Assembly (NCBI GenBank): GCA_030765065.1
Contig: CM060990.1
Coordinates: 413,859,198 to 413,923,197 of the forward strand
DNA: 64,000 nucleotides
Source: Deroplatys truncata
Lineage: Eukaryota > Arthropoda > Insecta > Mantodea > Mantidae
Reading direction: 5' to 3'
Shown here: positions 41,950 through 53,972 of the stretch, one piece after another
Numbering within the stretch: position 1 is the first letter of the stretch
How the letters are laid out: the number at the start of each line of letters is the position of its first letter
Notes under the pieces: model-generated
Database searches by the model: none
Seen by the model: the letters and a program-made list of their open reading frames with translations, nothing else
Told to the model about the DNA's origin: nothing
Made by a program: the position numbers and the translations under genes

Positions 41950-43239
41950 CTATTTAGAAGGGCGGCTTAAAATTACCTTTTGTTTAACCTTTGGGCTCGG
42001 GCTTTTTGCATGGAGTTGGTCAGACTCCATAGCTTCCTCGGAGGGAGGGCCCACGCGCTCAGTGCCAGAAACCGATTCAAGCGCCGTGAATCGGTTCTGG
42101 GTGGCGATGGGTGAGGGGTGCCGCTGAGCGCGGCTTGTCCCAGGACCTTCCTGGGACAGCGACCTCCGAGGAGGAGAAGGTGAACTTTTGTTACCGCGCG
42201 CACGCGGAGGGTCTTTCAAGAAATCTTCCCTACGTAGTTTCTGCTTGGGCTTCTTCTCAGCGGCGTGCGACTTCATTGACTTTGGACCAGGTTTATAAGG
42301 CTTGGTAACAGTAGCTTTAATAGACGGCCGGATGGTAGGGGCGGTTAATCCAGTCAAGGTCCAGGTCTGAGTTTCGGCATCTACTCGTGGTACTGGCGAG
42401 GCAACAACAGAACTAAAGGTGCCAGATCGCAGGAGTGAAGGTTGGCGCGCATGGTAACGCCTCCGGGCTTCAGCGAAGGAGAGTTTTTCCTTTACCCGGA
42501 TCTCCTGGATCGCCTTCTCGTCCAAGTACCGCGGACAGTCGCCAAACGAAGCAGAATGAGACCCTTTGCAATTAACGCAGACGGGGGCTGTTGTACAGAT
42601 ACCTTCGTGTGAGGGCTGGCTACATGTTGCACAGATGTTAACGGCACTCTTACATGAGACTTGCGTATGCCCAAAACGTTGGCATTTAAAACAACGCAGA
42701 GGTCTAGGAATATAAGGCCTCACAGAAATCCGTTCGTACCCTGCGGAAATGCTCGTGGGCAGATCGACGCCATCAAATGTAATAAACAGGGTACGAGTGG
42801 GTACCAATACGCCGTCGCGTTTGGCCTGCACTCGATGGACCGCTGTCACCTTCTTGCCTGCCAGATATTCTACCAGGTCCTCGTCCGATATACCATCGAG
42901 GCTATGGGTGGTAATAACGCCTCGACAGGAATTCAATGTGCGGTGCTTCTCCACACGGATGGGATAGCCGTGGAGAAGCGTAGCGCGCAACAAGGTCTTA
43001 CTTTGCTGATCGGATTTCGTTTGGGCTAATAAGGAACCATTCCGTAGACGAGTGCAGGACTGAACCGCACCAGCAATTGCATCAATGCCCTTTTGAATGA
43101 TGAAAGGGTTCACCTTCTCAAAGCTTTGTCCTTCTTCGGTTCGTGAAATGACCAAGTAACAACCAGTTGTCGGTGGTGTCACTTCTGTTACATAAACTTT
43201 TCGGCGCTTGTTAGTAGTAATGGAGGAAGGGTGCTCCAT
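41950..43239 (-). CDS. A5 ORF1: gag-like zinc-knuckle protein, intact
   Basis: This is an open frame of 429 codons from MEHPSSITTNKRRKVYV. The ATG at 43,237-43,239 is chosen; an upstream in-frame TTG is not a credible start. An N-terminal domain (SFEKVNPFIIQKGIDAIAG, RATLLHGYPIRVEKHRTLN) resembles the RRM-like part of I/Jockey ORF1 proteins. Three zinc knuckles follow (CFKCQRFGHTQVSC, CATCSQPSHEGIC, CVNCKGSHSASFGDC), then EIRVKEKLSFAEARRRY and a basic, Ser/Pro-rich tail. It is the only complete family A ORF1 in the window, so it could supply protein for other copies in trans. Confidence 0.9.
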   Translation of the reverse strand: MEHPSSITTNKRRKVYVTEVTPPTTGCYLVISRTEEGQSFEKVNPFIIQKGIDAIAGAVQSCTRLRNGSLLAQTKSDQQSKTLLRATLLHGYPIRVEKHRTLNSCRGVITTHSLDGISDEDLVEYLAGKKVTAVHRVQAKRDGVLVPTRTLFITFDGVDLPTSISAGYERISVRPYIPRPLRCFKCQRFGHTQVSCKSAVNICATCSQPSHEGICTTAPVCVNCKGSHSASFGDCPRYLDEKAIQEIRVKEKLSFAEARRRYHARQPSLLRSGTFSSVVASPVPRVDAETQTWTLTGLTAPTIRPSIKATVTKPYKPGPKSMKSHAAEKKPKQKLRREDFLKDPPRARGNKSSPSPPRRSLSQEGPGTSRAQRHPSPIATQNRFTALESVSGTERVGPPSEEAMESDQLHAKSPSPKVKQKVILSRPSK

Positions 43240-43885
43240 AGCGAAATAAATCCTCCACCATTGCAACCGTCTCCGACCTCGGGCTCTGACTTCTCGGGCG
43301 TTACCCCGGCTTGGGTGAGTGGCCTATCTATACCAGACTCACCCCAGGGTCACACCTCCCAGAACATAGACAGAGGGACCCAATCGCCGTCAGAAGTCAG
43401 CAGCTCATGCAATGGCCCCCCCGCGGGACTGCAGTTGAACAGCGGATACGAACACATACCCTACATGACGACCCCGGGTGGTGGGGATGACGCCATTACC
43501 CACTCACCCAGCTGCGCACGCGGTGCGCGGGTATCCGTCAGGCTGTGTCCACGGAGGATTTAAATAAAAACATAAAAGAAACTAAAACTTTGTGGGCGTT
43601 TCGCACGCAAGGTAGGCCGGCGGGGAAGAAAAAGAGATATGCGAATGTCGTGGTGCGAAATGGCCGGAAAGTGATAAGGGAAGAAAGAAACGATGGTGAG
43701 GTGCGGTATGAATGGAATGTAAAGAACGCACCTGAGCCTACCTTGTGTCCACCGGTCACTTGAAGAACCCACCTCGACCGGATGGGGGTGAGGGGATGAA
43801 TGTGGCGATGAATGGCTCGGGAACCCCCGGGTGCGCCAAAAACCCGTACTCACATAAGGTGAGCCCCTGAGGGGGAATGGCTCGA

Positions 43886-43936
43886 GTACCCCGGGTGCGC
43901 CTAACCCGTACTCACATAAGGTGAGCCCTTGGGGGG
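43886..43936 (-). mobile_element. 5' terminus of copy A4, beyond the A5 insertion
   Basis: Fifty-one bases (GTACCCCGGGTGCGCC to the G-run) continue the A4 leader after the right copy of the A5 target duplication. They end in the family A terminus (ACATAAGGTGAGCCC). This looks at first like a repeated 5' end, but it is the result of nesting. Confidence 0.85.
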
Positions 43937-44253
43937 CGTTATGCAGGAAGCATATGTCAATTGGGATAGGATCTTCCGGTGCAGCATCGATGTTCCCGCA
44001 TCGACCTCCCGAAAGGTACATTTAGAGCGCTGCATATGCCCATTGCCTCAAATGTAGACGCTAGATCAGGGGCGGCTTCTTAATATTATAGCACGTTTGC
44101 GCTACAACCAAAATCCTGGCTCTCCCTTTAATGTAAATAACATATAGTGCACACGATTCGTACATTTCGGTTATCATTCTGACATGATCTTGTGGAGTGA
44201 ACTTCGGCAAGCGTTGTATTGTTTGCAGGTGCCAAGTAGTGCACTCTCGGCTG
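43937..44253. other. Unassigned flanking sequence between A4 and A7
   Basis: 317 bp of unique-looking, AT-rich sequence contain no recognisable gene on either strand. It ends with GCACTCTCGGCTG, the left target duplication of copy A7. The same host segment continues at 55,593-55,754 beyond A7. Confidence 0.6.
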
Positions 44254-44553
44254 TGATGATGATGATGATATGGGGTTAAGGGCGCTAAACATCAAAGGTC
44301 ATCAGCACCCTTACAAGGTGTAAATATAAGTCAAGAACTAAAACAGGAAAAGTCGATAAGTAAAACACCAAAAGCACGCACAAAAAGGCTAAAACCACCA
44401 CACTAAAACATGTTACACAAAACAATAAAAGAGTAAAACCACGTGTCAAGAGCTGTAGAACGTTTTGGACATAAGCGCCATATGTCCGCTGGGGAGTAGA
44501 GCCCCCATTAAAAAGGCAATATAATAGCACAAGATTAAAAGGCGCTCAACGCA

Positions 44554-45808
44554 TCATATACGCCTATTAAAATCACAGTCATGGATAAAACGTAAAAGAC
44601 ATTCTACAGCATGCGCGTCGTCTGCCAAAACGTTGGCTATGCCAACAGGCAGACCCACACGACCGCGCAATGTAGCTAAACCTTGACACTCTGTTAAAAT
44701 GTGACACACCGTTAAGGGCGCATCACACTGTTCGCATACTGGTGCGGGGTCAATACTGAGCAAGTACCTATGAGTAAAAATGCAATGTCGGATACGAAGG
44801 CGTGTTAAAATTACCTCTTCCCGACAAGAAGCACAGGAAGAGGTAGCCCAGACTAGTGGAAGAGGTTTAACCTCCCGCAACTTGTTTCCCGGAGGGCCGT
44901 CCACTCATCGCACCAGCGTGAGAGGATGCGGCGACGTAAAATAAAACACGAATCTGACGAGAGAACAACAGGGGTAAAAAATCTGGGTAATAAAATCGCC
45001 GATTTCGCAGCGGCGTCGACCGACTCGATCCCTGAGATGCCCACATGACCTGGAATCCACATAAAAGAGACGCTGATGCCAGAGGCACCAAGCGAGTGGA
45101 GCAGGTCATGTATGCGCTGTACGAGGGGGTGGTAAGTGTACAGCGCGCGAATACTTTGAAGAGCACTTAGGGAGTCTGAACAAATAAAAAGAGTCGTAGG
45201 TCGTACCGCTGGACGTATAAAAGTGACTGATAAATACTAAAAAGTTCGGCGGTAAAAATCGAACATTGCCCGGGTAAACGAAATATAAAACTACAATTAT
45301 CATCAATAAAGGCACACCCTACTCCAACATCAGTCTTAGACCCATCAGTATATATGAAACGAAAGTCCCCGAACTACGACCGAAGTTCTAAAAAGGCCGA
45401 TCTAAGAACTGAAGAAGGGGTCTCATTCTTCAACATAGACGTCAACCCAAGGTGACACTGGGCCTCAGCGCGCGACCATGGAGGAAAACGCGTTTCCCCC
45501 CTGGGAAGGGCCGGCGCTGGCGTAAAGTCCAAATGCCGAAGAAGCTTTCGAAAGAGAACCCCTGGAGGTAGTAATGCAGAGGAGCTAACGAATATTGTCA
45601 ATCATGCGAATCCTCGTAAAATAAATCGAAGGACGGGTGGTTAGGCAAGCTTAAGAGCCGACAAGCATAGCTGCACAAAAGCATCTCACGCCGGAAGGAC
45701 AGCGGAAGCTCTAAGGCTTCTGCGTACAGACTGGGTACAGGGCTAGTTGGAAAGGCCCCTAAAGCGACTCTTATGCCACAATGGTGAACGGCATTCAATC
45801 GACGTAAC
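44554..45808 (-). pseudogene. A7 ORF2 C-terminal part: RT end and RNase H (several frameshifts)
   Basis: Blocks of the RT C terminus (FRREMLLCSYACRL) and RNase H (HVGISGIESVDAAAKSA, then CEQCDAPLTVCHILTEC) are present in order but lie in at least four different frames, broken near 44,885, 45,090, 45,300 and 45,600. At the RNase H Asp/His positions some residues are changed (ESVD in place of ESAD). The upstream part of this ORF2 is at 51,888 onward, beyond copy A6. Confidence 0.75.
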
Positions 45809-46236
45809 ACAGATGGACGTGATGATGATGATGATGATAATATACGGTTTAAAGGCTCTAAACTGCTAAGGTCATCAGCGCCCTTACAATGTATAAAATA
45901 TAAGGTCAAAATATAAAAGACAGGTAAAAGAACCGCATAATTAAAAAACGGGACACAAACCCGCGATGTCAAAAAGCTAAAAATAACAATAATATAATAT
46001 TAATAACGATAACAATTATAACAATAACAATAAGAGTAACAGTCATAACAATAACAACAATAATAACAATACAAATATCTGAAAAACTAACACACTAAAA
46101 GCATAGGCAATAAAAGATTAAAACGTGTCAAGAACTGTAGAATGCGAGGGACATGAGCGCCATATGTCCACTGGGGATTAGAGTCCCCATAAAAACAGAC
46201 AGAATAAAAGTACTAATCTAAAAGACGCTCAACGCA

Positions 46237-49200
46237 TTAAATGCGCAGATTAAAATCACTGTCATGAATAAAACGTAAAACACATTCTACAGCACGCGTG
46301 TCGTCTGCCAAAACGTTGGCTAGGCCAACAGGCAGACCTACACAAACACGCAATGCAGCTAAAACCTGACACTCTGTTAAAATGTGACGCACCGTTAAGG
46401 GCACGCCACACTGCCCACAGAGAAGTGCGGGGTCACCACTGAGCAAATACCTATGACTAAAAACACAATGTCCAATCCGTAAACGAGCTAAAATTACCTC
46501 TTCCCGACGACACGAACGAGAAGAGGCACCCCAGATCAACGGGAAAGGCTTAACCTCTCACAACTTGTTCCCCCGGAGGGCCGTCCACTCATCGCGCCAG
46601 CGCGAGAGGATGCGGCGACGTAAAATAACACACGAATCTGACGAGGGAACAACAGAAGTAAAAAATCTGGGTAATAAAATCGCCGATTTCGCCGCGGCGT
46701 TGGCAGACTCATTACCTGAGATGCCCACATGACCTGGAATCCACATGAAGGACACGCTGATGCCAGAGACACCAAGCGAGTGGAGGAGGTCATGTATGCG
46801 CTGTAGAAGTGGGTGGTAATGGTACAGCGCATGAATACTCTGAACGGCACTCAAAGAGTCCGCACAAATAAAACAGTGCCGTAAGTCGTGCCGTTGAATG
46901 TATAAAACAGATTGATAAATGCTAAAAAGTTCGGCGGTAAAAATTGAACATTGTCGAGGTAAACGAAAACTAAAACTCTGTACACCAAAAACAAAGGCAC
47001 ATCCTACTCCAACATCAGTCTTAGACCCATCAGTATATATAAAATGGCAGTCCCCGAACTGCGCCTGTAGTTCTAAAAAGGCGGATCTAAGAACAGAAGC
47101 GGGGGTCGCATTTTTCGGCATCGACGTTAGCCCAAGGTGAATGTGGGCCTCAGCGCGCGACCATGGAGGAAAACGCGTTTCCCCTCGGGTAAGGACCGGC
47201 GCTGGCTTAACGTCCAAATGCCGAAGTAGCAGTCGAAATCGAACCCATAGAGGGAGCAATGCAGAGGAGCTAACTAAATATTGCCGGTCAAGTGAATCCT
47301 CGAAAAATGCCGCGAAAGACGGGTGGTCAGGCCAGCTGGAGAGTCGACAGGCATAGCTACACAAGAGCATCTCACGCCTTGAGGACAGCGGAAGCTCTGC
47401 AGCTTCAGCATACAGGCTAAGAACAAGGCTGGCTGGAAAGGCCCCTGTAGCGACTCTTATGCCACGATGGTGAATGGCATTCAATCGACGTAACATAGAT
47501 GGACGTGCCGACCAATAAACAATACACCCGTAATCAAGCTTGGATCGGACCAAAGAGCGATAAAGGCGAAGAAGGACGGTCCGATCAGCTCCCCAGGATG
47601 TGCTACTTAAAACACGTAAAAGAGTAAGAGAATAGTCACACTTAGCTTTTGAAAAGGAAATGTGCGATGTCCAACACAAATTCCTATCAAAAATTAACCC
47701 CAAAAATTTCACCTCGTCTGCAAATGGAAGCATCTCCGGCCCAAGATGGAGAGATGGCGGAGGGAAATATTTCCGGCGCCAGAATTTGATGCAGACGGAT
47801 TTCTCGGCGGAGAAATTAAAGCCGTTGGCGTTACTCCAGGCGTAGAGACGGTCGATACAGCTCTGGAGACGGCGTTCGAGTAGACAGGTCCGCCGTGAAC
47901 TGCAATAAATTGCAAAATCATCTATTAAAAGGGACGATGAAATGCCAGGTTGAATACAATCAACAATAGGGTTGATAGCAACTGCAAAAAGTGTGACACT
48001 AAGTACAGAGCCCTGCGGTATTCCGTTCTCTTGAATAAAACGACTAGATAAAACCGAGCACACACGTACACGAAACACACGGTCCGTCATAAACTCCCGA
48101 AGAAATATGGGATGGCGACCGCGGATATTCCATGCGTGCAGTGTACGTAAAATGCCGCCCCTCCAACATGTGTCATAAGCTTTCTCCAGGTCAAAAAACA
48201 CAGCCACGGTTTGACACTTTCTCAGAAATCCACTCATAATATGCGTCGACAAGGACACCAGATGGTCGACGGTAGAGCGATAGCGACGATACCCCACTGA
48301 GCTTTCGCTAGAAGTTTCTGAGACTCAAGCCACCATGTCAACCGCCCGTTGATCATGCGCTCCATCACCTTGCAAATGCAACTTTTGAGGGAGATTGGGC
48401 GGTAGCTGGAAGGAAGTTGGCGATCCTTCCCAGGCTTAAGTATAGGGACATTGGTGGCTTCGCGCCAAACGGAAGGAAAAACGCCGTCTTGCCAAATACG
48501 GTTATAGACCTGTAAGAGAAAGAGTATACTGTCGGCTGAAAGGTCTTTTAACATCAGGACATGAATGCCGTCCGGCCCAGGAGCGGAGTGCCGAGAGCAA
48601 TGAAGAGCGTGCTCCAGCTCCCTCATTGTGAATAGTTCGTTATAACATTCATTATTAGCAGAACGAAAAGTATATGATGCAGAATCCAGCCGGTCTTTAA
48701 TAGAGCGAAAACCGGGTGAATAATGGTGTGAACTGGAAACCGCCTCAAAAGCAGCACACAGAGTGTTAGCGATGGCAGCCGGATCCACTATGGTGGCATT
48801 GGAAACATGATAGCCAGAAACAGTACAATGCGACACTTTACCTGAGAAGCGACGAAGTTCATCCCAAACAACGGATGAAGGCGTAAAGCGATTAAAAGTC
48901 TCGACAAAACGAGCCTACAAAGCCTTCTTGCTATCCTGAATAATTCGACGAGCCCTGGCGCGCGATTGTTTAAAAGTCACCAAATTATCAAGTGTAGGGT
49001 GTCGCCGAAACACCCTAAGTGCAGTCCTACGGGCACGAACGGCGTCCTGACAATCCTCGTTCCACCAGGGAACAGGAGGTCGCCGAGGTTGAGATGATGA
49101 ACGGGGAATTGCGCTTTCGGCGGCAGAGAAAATCGTAGACGTAAGGTGCTGCACTAGTTGGTTAATGCCGGCGAAGGGCTGATCGTAAAAACGCACGAGG

Positions 49201-49925
49201 CTGGAATGCAAGCTCCAGTCGGCTTTGGTGAATATGCAGGTAGGTACTCTGTAATGCTGTACGTGGTGTGACAGAAGAGAAACGATGCAGGGGTAATGGA
49301 CGCTGGAGTGGGTGTCAGCGACGACGTTCCACTGAACACGACTAGCAAGCTGAAGTGAGCAAATGGCAAGGTCCAGGTGAGAGAATGTACCAGAAGAATC
49401 AGAAATAAAAGTAGGTGCACCTGTATTGAGGATGGAAATATTGAACTGGTAAAAAATGTCGGAAAGAAGAGTTCCCCTCGCACAAGCCCTTGGCGAACCC
49501 CTAAGTGGGTAATGGGCATTAAAATCTCCCAACACAATAAATGGTGTTGGGAGAGCGGACAGGAGAGCTCGAATGTCCGCGGGAGCGAGAGGAGATGACG
49601 GAGGTGAATATACAGAGCAAACAGAGAAGAAAAAACCGGGTAACTGCAATCTAATGGCAACAGCTTGCAAGTCGGACGTAAGAGCGAGAGTTTGAAAATG
49701 AACGTCGTTACGCACTAAAAACATGACACCTCCATGAGCAGGAGTACCCTCCTCCGGTTCAAGGTCGTAGCGAACCGGAGTATATCTTCGGAGATCAAAA
49801 GGATCGTGAGGGCGGAGCATAGTCTCCTGCAAACATACGACCATAGGCGAATGGGAACGCAATAAAAGTTGTAGTTCCGCCCTATGCGATCGTACACCGC
49901 GTATATTCCAGGTCAGGATAGCCAT
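46237..49925 (-). pseudogene. A6 ORF2: endonuclease, RT, RNase H (two stops, one frameshift)
   Basis: The start MAILTWNIRGVRSH is open for 336 codons through the endonuclease (GDFNAHYPLRGSP; SDH here reads SVHYPC, so a catalytic-site Asp is changed to Val) to TAG at 48,915, replacing the Trp of KKASWARF. The frame resumes through the first half of RT to a one-base deletion near 48,296. The next 575 codons cover the RT core (LIDDFAIY in place of FVDD, still with both Asp) and RNase H. TGA at 46,558 replaces Arg in NKLREVKP. The last 100 codons then follow in the same frame. Confidence 0.85.
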
Positions 49926-49945
49926 GAATAAAATGTATAAACTGT

Positions 49946-51236
49946 CTACTTAGAAGGGCGGCTTAAAAGAATCTTTTGCTTAACCTTTGGGCTCGGGCTT
50001 TTTGTATGGAGTTGGTCAGACTCCATAGCTTCCTCGGAGGGAGGGCCCACGCGCTCAGTGCCAGAAACCGATTCAAGCGCCGTGAATCGGTTCTGGTTGG
50101 CGATGGGTGAGGGGTGCCGCTGAGCGCGGCTTGTCCCAGGACCTTCCTGGGACAGCGACCTCCGATGTGGAGAAGGTGAACCTTTGTTACCGCGCGCACG
50201 CGGAGGGTCTTTCAAAAAATCTTCCCTACGAAGTTTCTGCTTGGGTATCTTTTCAGCGGCTTGCGACTTCATTGACTTTGGACCAGGTTTATAGGGCTTG
50301 ATGACAGTAGCTTTAATGGACGGCAGGACGGTAGTGGCGGTTAATCCAGTCATGGTCCAGGTCTGAGTTTCGGCATCTACTCGTGGTACTGGCGGCGCAG
50401 CAACAGAACTAAATGTGCCAGATCGCAGGAGTGAAGGTTGGCGCGCATGGCAACGCCTCCGGGCTTCAGCGAAGGAAAGTTTTTCCTTTACCCGGATCTC
50501 CTGGATGGCCTTCTCGTCCAAGTACCGCGGACAGTCGGCAAACGAAGCAGAATGAGACCCTTTGCAATTAACGCAGACGGGGGCTGTTGAACAGGTACCT
50601 TCATGTGAGGGCTAGCTACATGTTGCACAGATGTTAACGGCACTCTTACATGAGACTTGCGTATGCCCAAAACGTTGGCATTTAAAACAACACAGAGGTC
50701 TAGGAATATAAGGCCTCACAGAAATCCGTTCGTACCCTGCGGAAATGCTCGTGGGGGCAGATCGACGGCATCAAATGTTAGAAAAAGGGTACGAGTGGGT
50801 ACCAATACGCCGTGGCGTTTGGCCTGCACCCGATGAACCTCTGTCACCATGTGGTCTGCAAGATATTCGACCAGGTCTTCGTCCGATATGCCATCGAGGC
50901 TATGCGTGGTGACAACGGCCCTACAAGAATTAAAGGTGCGATGCTTCTCAACACGGATAGGATAACCATGGAGAAGCGTGGCGCTCAACAAGGACTTACT
51001 TTGTGTCCCGGATTTGTTTGAACTAACAACGAAACATTACGAAGCCGAGTGCAGGAAAGAACCGGACCAGCAATTGAGTCAATGCCCCTCTGGATTATAA
51101 AAAGGTTCACCTTCTCGAATGATTGTTCCTCCTCTGTACGTGTAATCACTAAGTAACAACCAGCTGTTGGCGGTGCTACTTCTGTTACTAAAGTTTTTCG
51201 GCGCTTGTTGTTTATAATGGAGAAAGGGTGCTCCAT
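49946..51236 (-). pseudogene. A6 ORF1: gag-like zinc-knuckle protein (broken)
   Basis: The start is MEHPFSIINNKRRK. A one-base deletion near 50,990 and a two-base G insertion near 50,757 displace the frame in the N-terminal half. TAG at 50,612-50,614 (minus strand) replaces a Gln in the second zinc knuckle (CSQPSH). The last 191 codons are open and end normally (VKQKILLSRPSK). It is inactive. Confidence 0.8.
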
Positions 51237-51887
51237 AGCGAAAAAATCCTCCACCATTGCAACCGTCTCCGACCTCGGGCTCTGACTTCCCGGGCGTTAC
51301 ACCGGCTTGGGTGAGTGGCCTATCTATACCTAGCTCACCCCAGGGCCACACCTTCCAGAACATAGACAGAGGGACCCAATCGCCGTCGGAAGTCAGCAGC
51401 TCATGCAATGGCCCCTCGCGGGACTGCAGTTGAACAGCGGATACGAACACAAACCCTACATGACGACCCCGGGTGGTGGGGATGACGCCATTACCCACTC
51501 ACCCAGCTGCGCACCCAGTGCGCGGGTATCCGTCAGGCTGTGTCCACTGAGGATTCACATAAAAGTTTAAAAGGAACTAAAAGTGTGTGGGCGTTTCGCA
51601 CGCAAGGTAGTTCGGCGAAGAAGTAAAAGAGACGTGTAAATGAATGGGCGTGGGGCAAAATGTGCATAAATAAAAGAGAAGACAGAAGCGATGGCGAGGG
51701 GCGAGATGTAATGATATGCACAGAACGCACGAGAGCCTAGCTTGAGTCCCCCGGTCACGAGAACGAACCCACCTCGACCGGACGGGGGTGAAAGGATGAA
51801 GATTGCGATGATTGGCTCAAAAACCCCCGGGTGCGCCAAAAACCCGTACTTACATAAGGTGAGCCCCTGAGGAAACAGATGGACGTG

Positions 51888-53972
51888 CCGACGAATAAAT
51901 AATACACCCGTAATCAAGCTTGGATCGGACCACAGAGCGATAAAGGCGAAGAAGGACGGTCCGATCAGCACCCCAGGATGTGCCACTTAAAACACGTAAA
52001 ATATTAAGAGTACGCTCACACTTAGCTTTTAAAAAGGAAATGTGCGAGGTCCAACACAACTTCCTATCAAAAATCAACCCCAAAAATTTCACCTCGTCTG
52101 CAAACGAAAGCATCTCCGGCCCAAGATGGAGAGAGGGCGGAGGGAACTATTTCCGGCGCCAGAAGTTGATGCAGACGGATTTCTCGGCGGAGAAATAAAA
52201 GCCGTTGGCGTTACTCTAGGCGTAGAGACGGTCGATTCAGTTCTGGAGAGGGCGTTCGAGTAGACAGGTCCGTTGTGAACTGCAGTAAATGGCAAAATCG
52301 TCAACAAAAAGCGACGATGACGTTTCAGGTGGAATACAATCAACAATGGGGTTGATAGCAATCGCAAAAGGTGTGACACTGAGTACAGAGCCCTGGGGTA
52401 CTCCGTTCTTTTGAATAAAACGACGAGATAAAACCGAGTCCACACGTACACGAAAAACGCGGTGCGTCATGAAATCCCGAAGAATTATGGGAAGACGACC
52501 GCGGATATTCCATGCGTGAAGTGTACGTAAAATGCCGCCCCTCCAACAAGTATCATAAGCTTTCTCCAGGTCAAAAAACATAGCCACGGTTTGACACTTT
52601 CTTAGAAATCCATTCATAACATGCGTCGACAGGGACACCAGATGGTCGACGGTAGAGCGATAGCGACGAAATCCGCACTGAGAGTTCGCTAGAAGGTTCT
52701 GAGGCTCAAGCCACCATGTCAGTCGCCCGTTGATCATGCGCTCCATCACCTTGCAAATGCAACTGGTGAGGGAGATATGGCGGTAGCTGGAAGGTAGTTG
52801 GCGATCCTTCGCAGCCTTAAGAATAGGGACAATGGTGACTTCGCGCCAAACGGAAGGAAAAATACCGTCTTGCCAAATACGGTTATAGATCTGTAAGAGA
52901 AAGAGTTTACTGTCGGCTGAAAGGTGCTTTAACATCAGGACATGAATGCCGTCCGGGCCAGGTGCGGAGTGCCTAGAGCAATGAAGAGCGTGCTCCAGCT
53001 CCCTCATTGTGAAAAGTTCATTATAACACTCATTATTAGCAGACCGAAATTTAAAGGTGTCGGAATCCAGCCGGTCTTTGATAGAGCGAAAGCCGGCGGA
53101 ATAATGGTCTGAACTGGATAACGACTCAAAGGCAGCACCCAGAGTGTTAGCGATGGCAGCCGTATCCACTATAGTGGCATTGGAAACCTGAAGGCCAGAA
53201 ACAGTGCAATGCGACACTTTACCTGAGAAGCGACGAAGTTTATCCCAAACAACAGATGAAGGCGTAAAGCAATTAAAAGATTCGACAAAACGAGTATACG
53301 ACGCCTTCTTGCTATCCTGAATAATGCGACGAACCCTGGCGCGCAATTGTTTAAAAGTCACCAAATTATCAAGTGTAGGGTGTCGCCGAAACACCCTAAG
53401 TGCATCCTACGGGCACAAACGGCGTCCCGACAATCCTCGTTCCACCACGGAACAGGTGGTCGCCGAGGTTTAGAGGATGAACGGGGAATTGCGCATTCGG
53501 CGGCAGAGAAAATCGTATACGTAAGGTGCTGCACCAGTTGGTTAATGTCGGCGAAGGGCTGATCGTAAAAATGCACGAGGCTGGAATATAAGCTCCAGTC
53601 GGATTTTGTGAATATTCAGGTAGGTACTCTGGAATGCTGTTCGTGGTGTGACAGAAGAGAAACGATGCAGGGGTAATGGTCGCTTGAGTAGGTGTCAGCG
53701 ACGACGTTCCACTGAAGGCGACTAGCAAGCTGAAGTGAGCAAATGGCAAGGTCCAGGTGAGAGAATGTACTAGAAGAATCAGAAATAAAAGTAGGTGCAC
53801 CTGTATTGAGGATGGAAAGATTGAACTGGTAAAAAATGTCGGAAAGAAGAGTTCCCCTCGCACAAGCCCTCGGCGAAGCCCACAGTGGGTGATGGGCATT
53901 AAAATCTCCTAACAAAAGAAATGGTGTTGGGAGAGCGGACAGGAGAGCTCGAATGTCCGCGGGAGCGGGGGG
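51888..53972 (-). pseudogene. A7 ORF2 N-terminal and middle part: endonuclease end and RT
   Basis: RT blocks are present in order from high to low coordinates: HSAPGPDGIHVLMLK, SLTSCICKVMERMINGRL, CGFRRYRSTVDHLVSL, GVPQGSVLSVTPFAIAINP and FVDDFAIY. The endonuclease C terminus (PVPWWNEDCRDAV) precedes them. Frames change near 53,395 (one-base loss after CARR) and again in the endonuclease, and another shift lies near 52,240. It is cut at 51,888 by A6 and continues at 45,808. Confidence 0.75.

Larger units (their letters stand above)
37817..43875 (-). mobile_element. Non-LTR retrotransposon family A, copy A5 (full-length, best preserved)
   Basis: The copy is 6.06 kb. The tail of TGA/TCA repeats is at 37,817, the hairpin at 37,847-37,883, an AACAAT-rich tract at about 37,980-38,070, ORF2 at 38,238-41,927, ORF1 at 41,950-43,239, and the 5' terminus at 43,875. 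A direct target duplication, GAATGGCTCGA, lies at 37,806-37,816 and just outside the 5' end (the first G, 43,875, is ambiguous). The target is the 5' leader of copy A4. It is the reference for the other copies. Confidence 0.92.
45822..51874 (-). mobile_element. Non-LTR retrotransposon family A, copy A6 (full-length, nested in A7)
   Basis: The copy is 6.05 kb, with all parts from the tail (45,822) to the 5' terminus (about 51,872). The target duplication ACAGATGGACGTG is at 45,809-45,821 and 51,875-51,887, identical over 13 bp. The target is the RT coding region of A7. Because the duplication is perfect while that of A7 has a mismatch, A6 is the younger insertion. Two extra A bases before the right duplication may be non-templated. 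ORF1 and ORF2 both carry lesions. Confidence 0.92.

Noticed and set aside
43860..43936. Tandem promoter monomers at the 5' end of family A
   Set aside because: The second terminus belongs to A4; AATGGCTCGA on both sides of A5 shows nesting instead.
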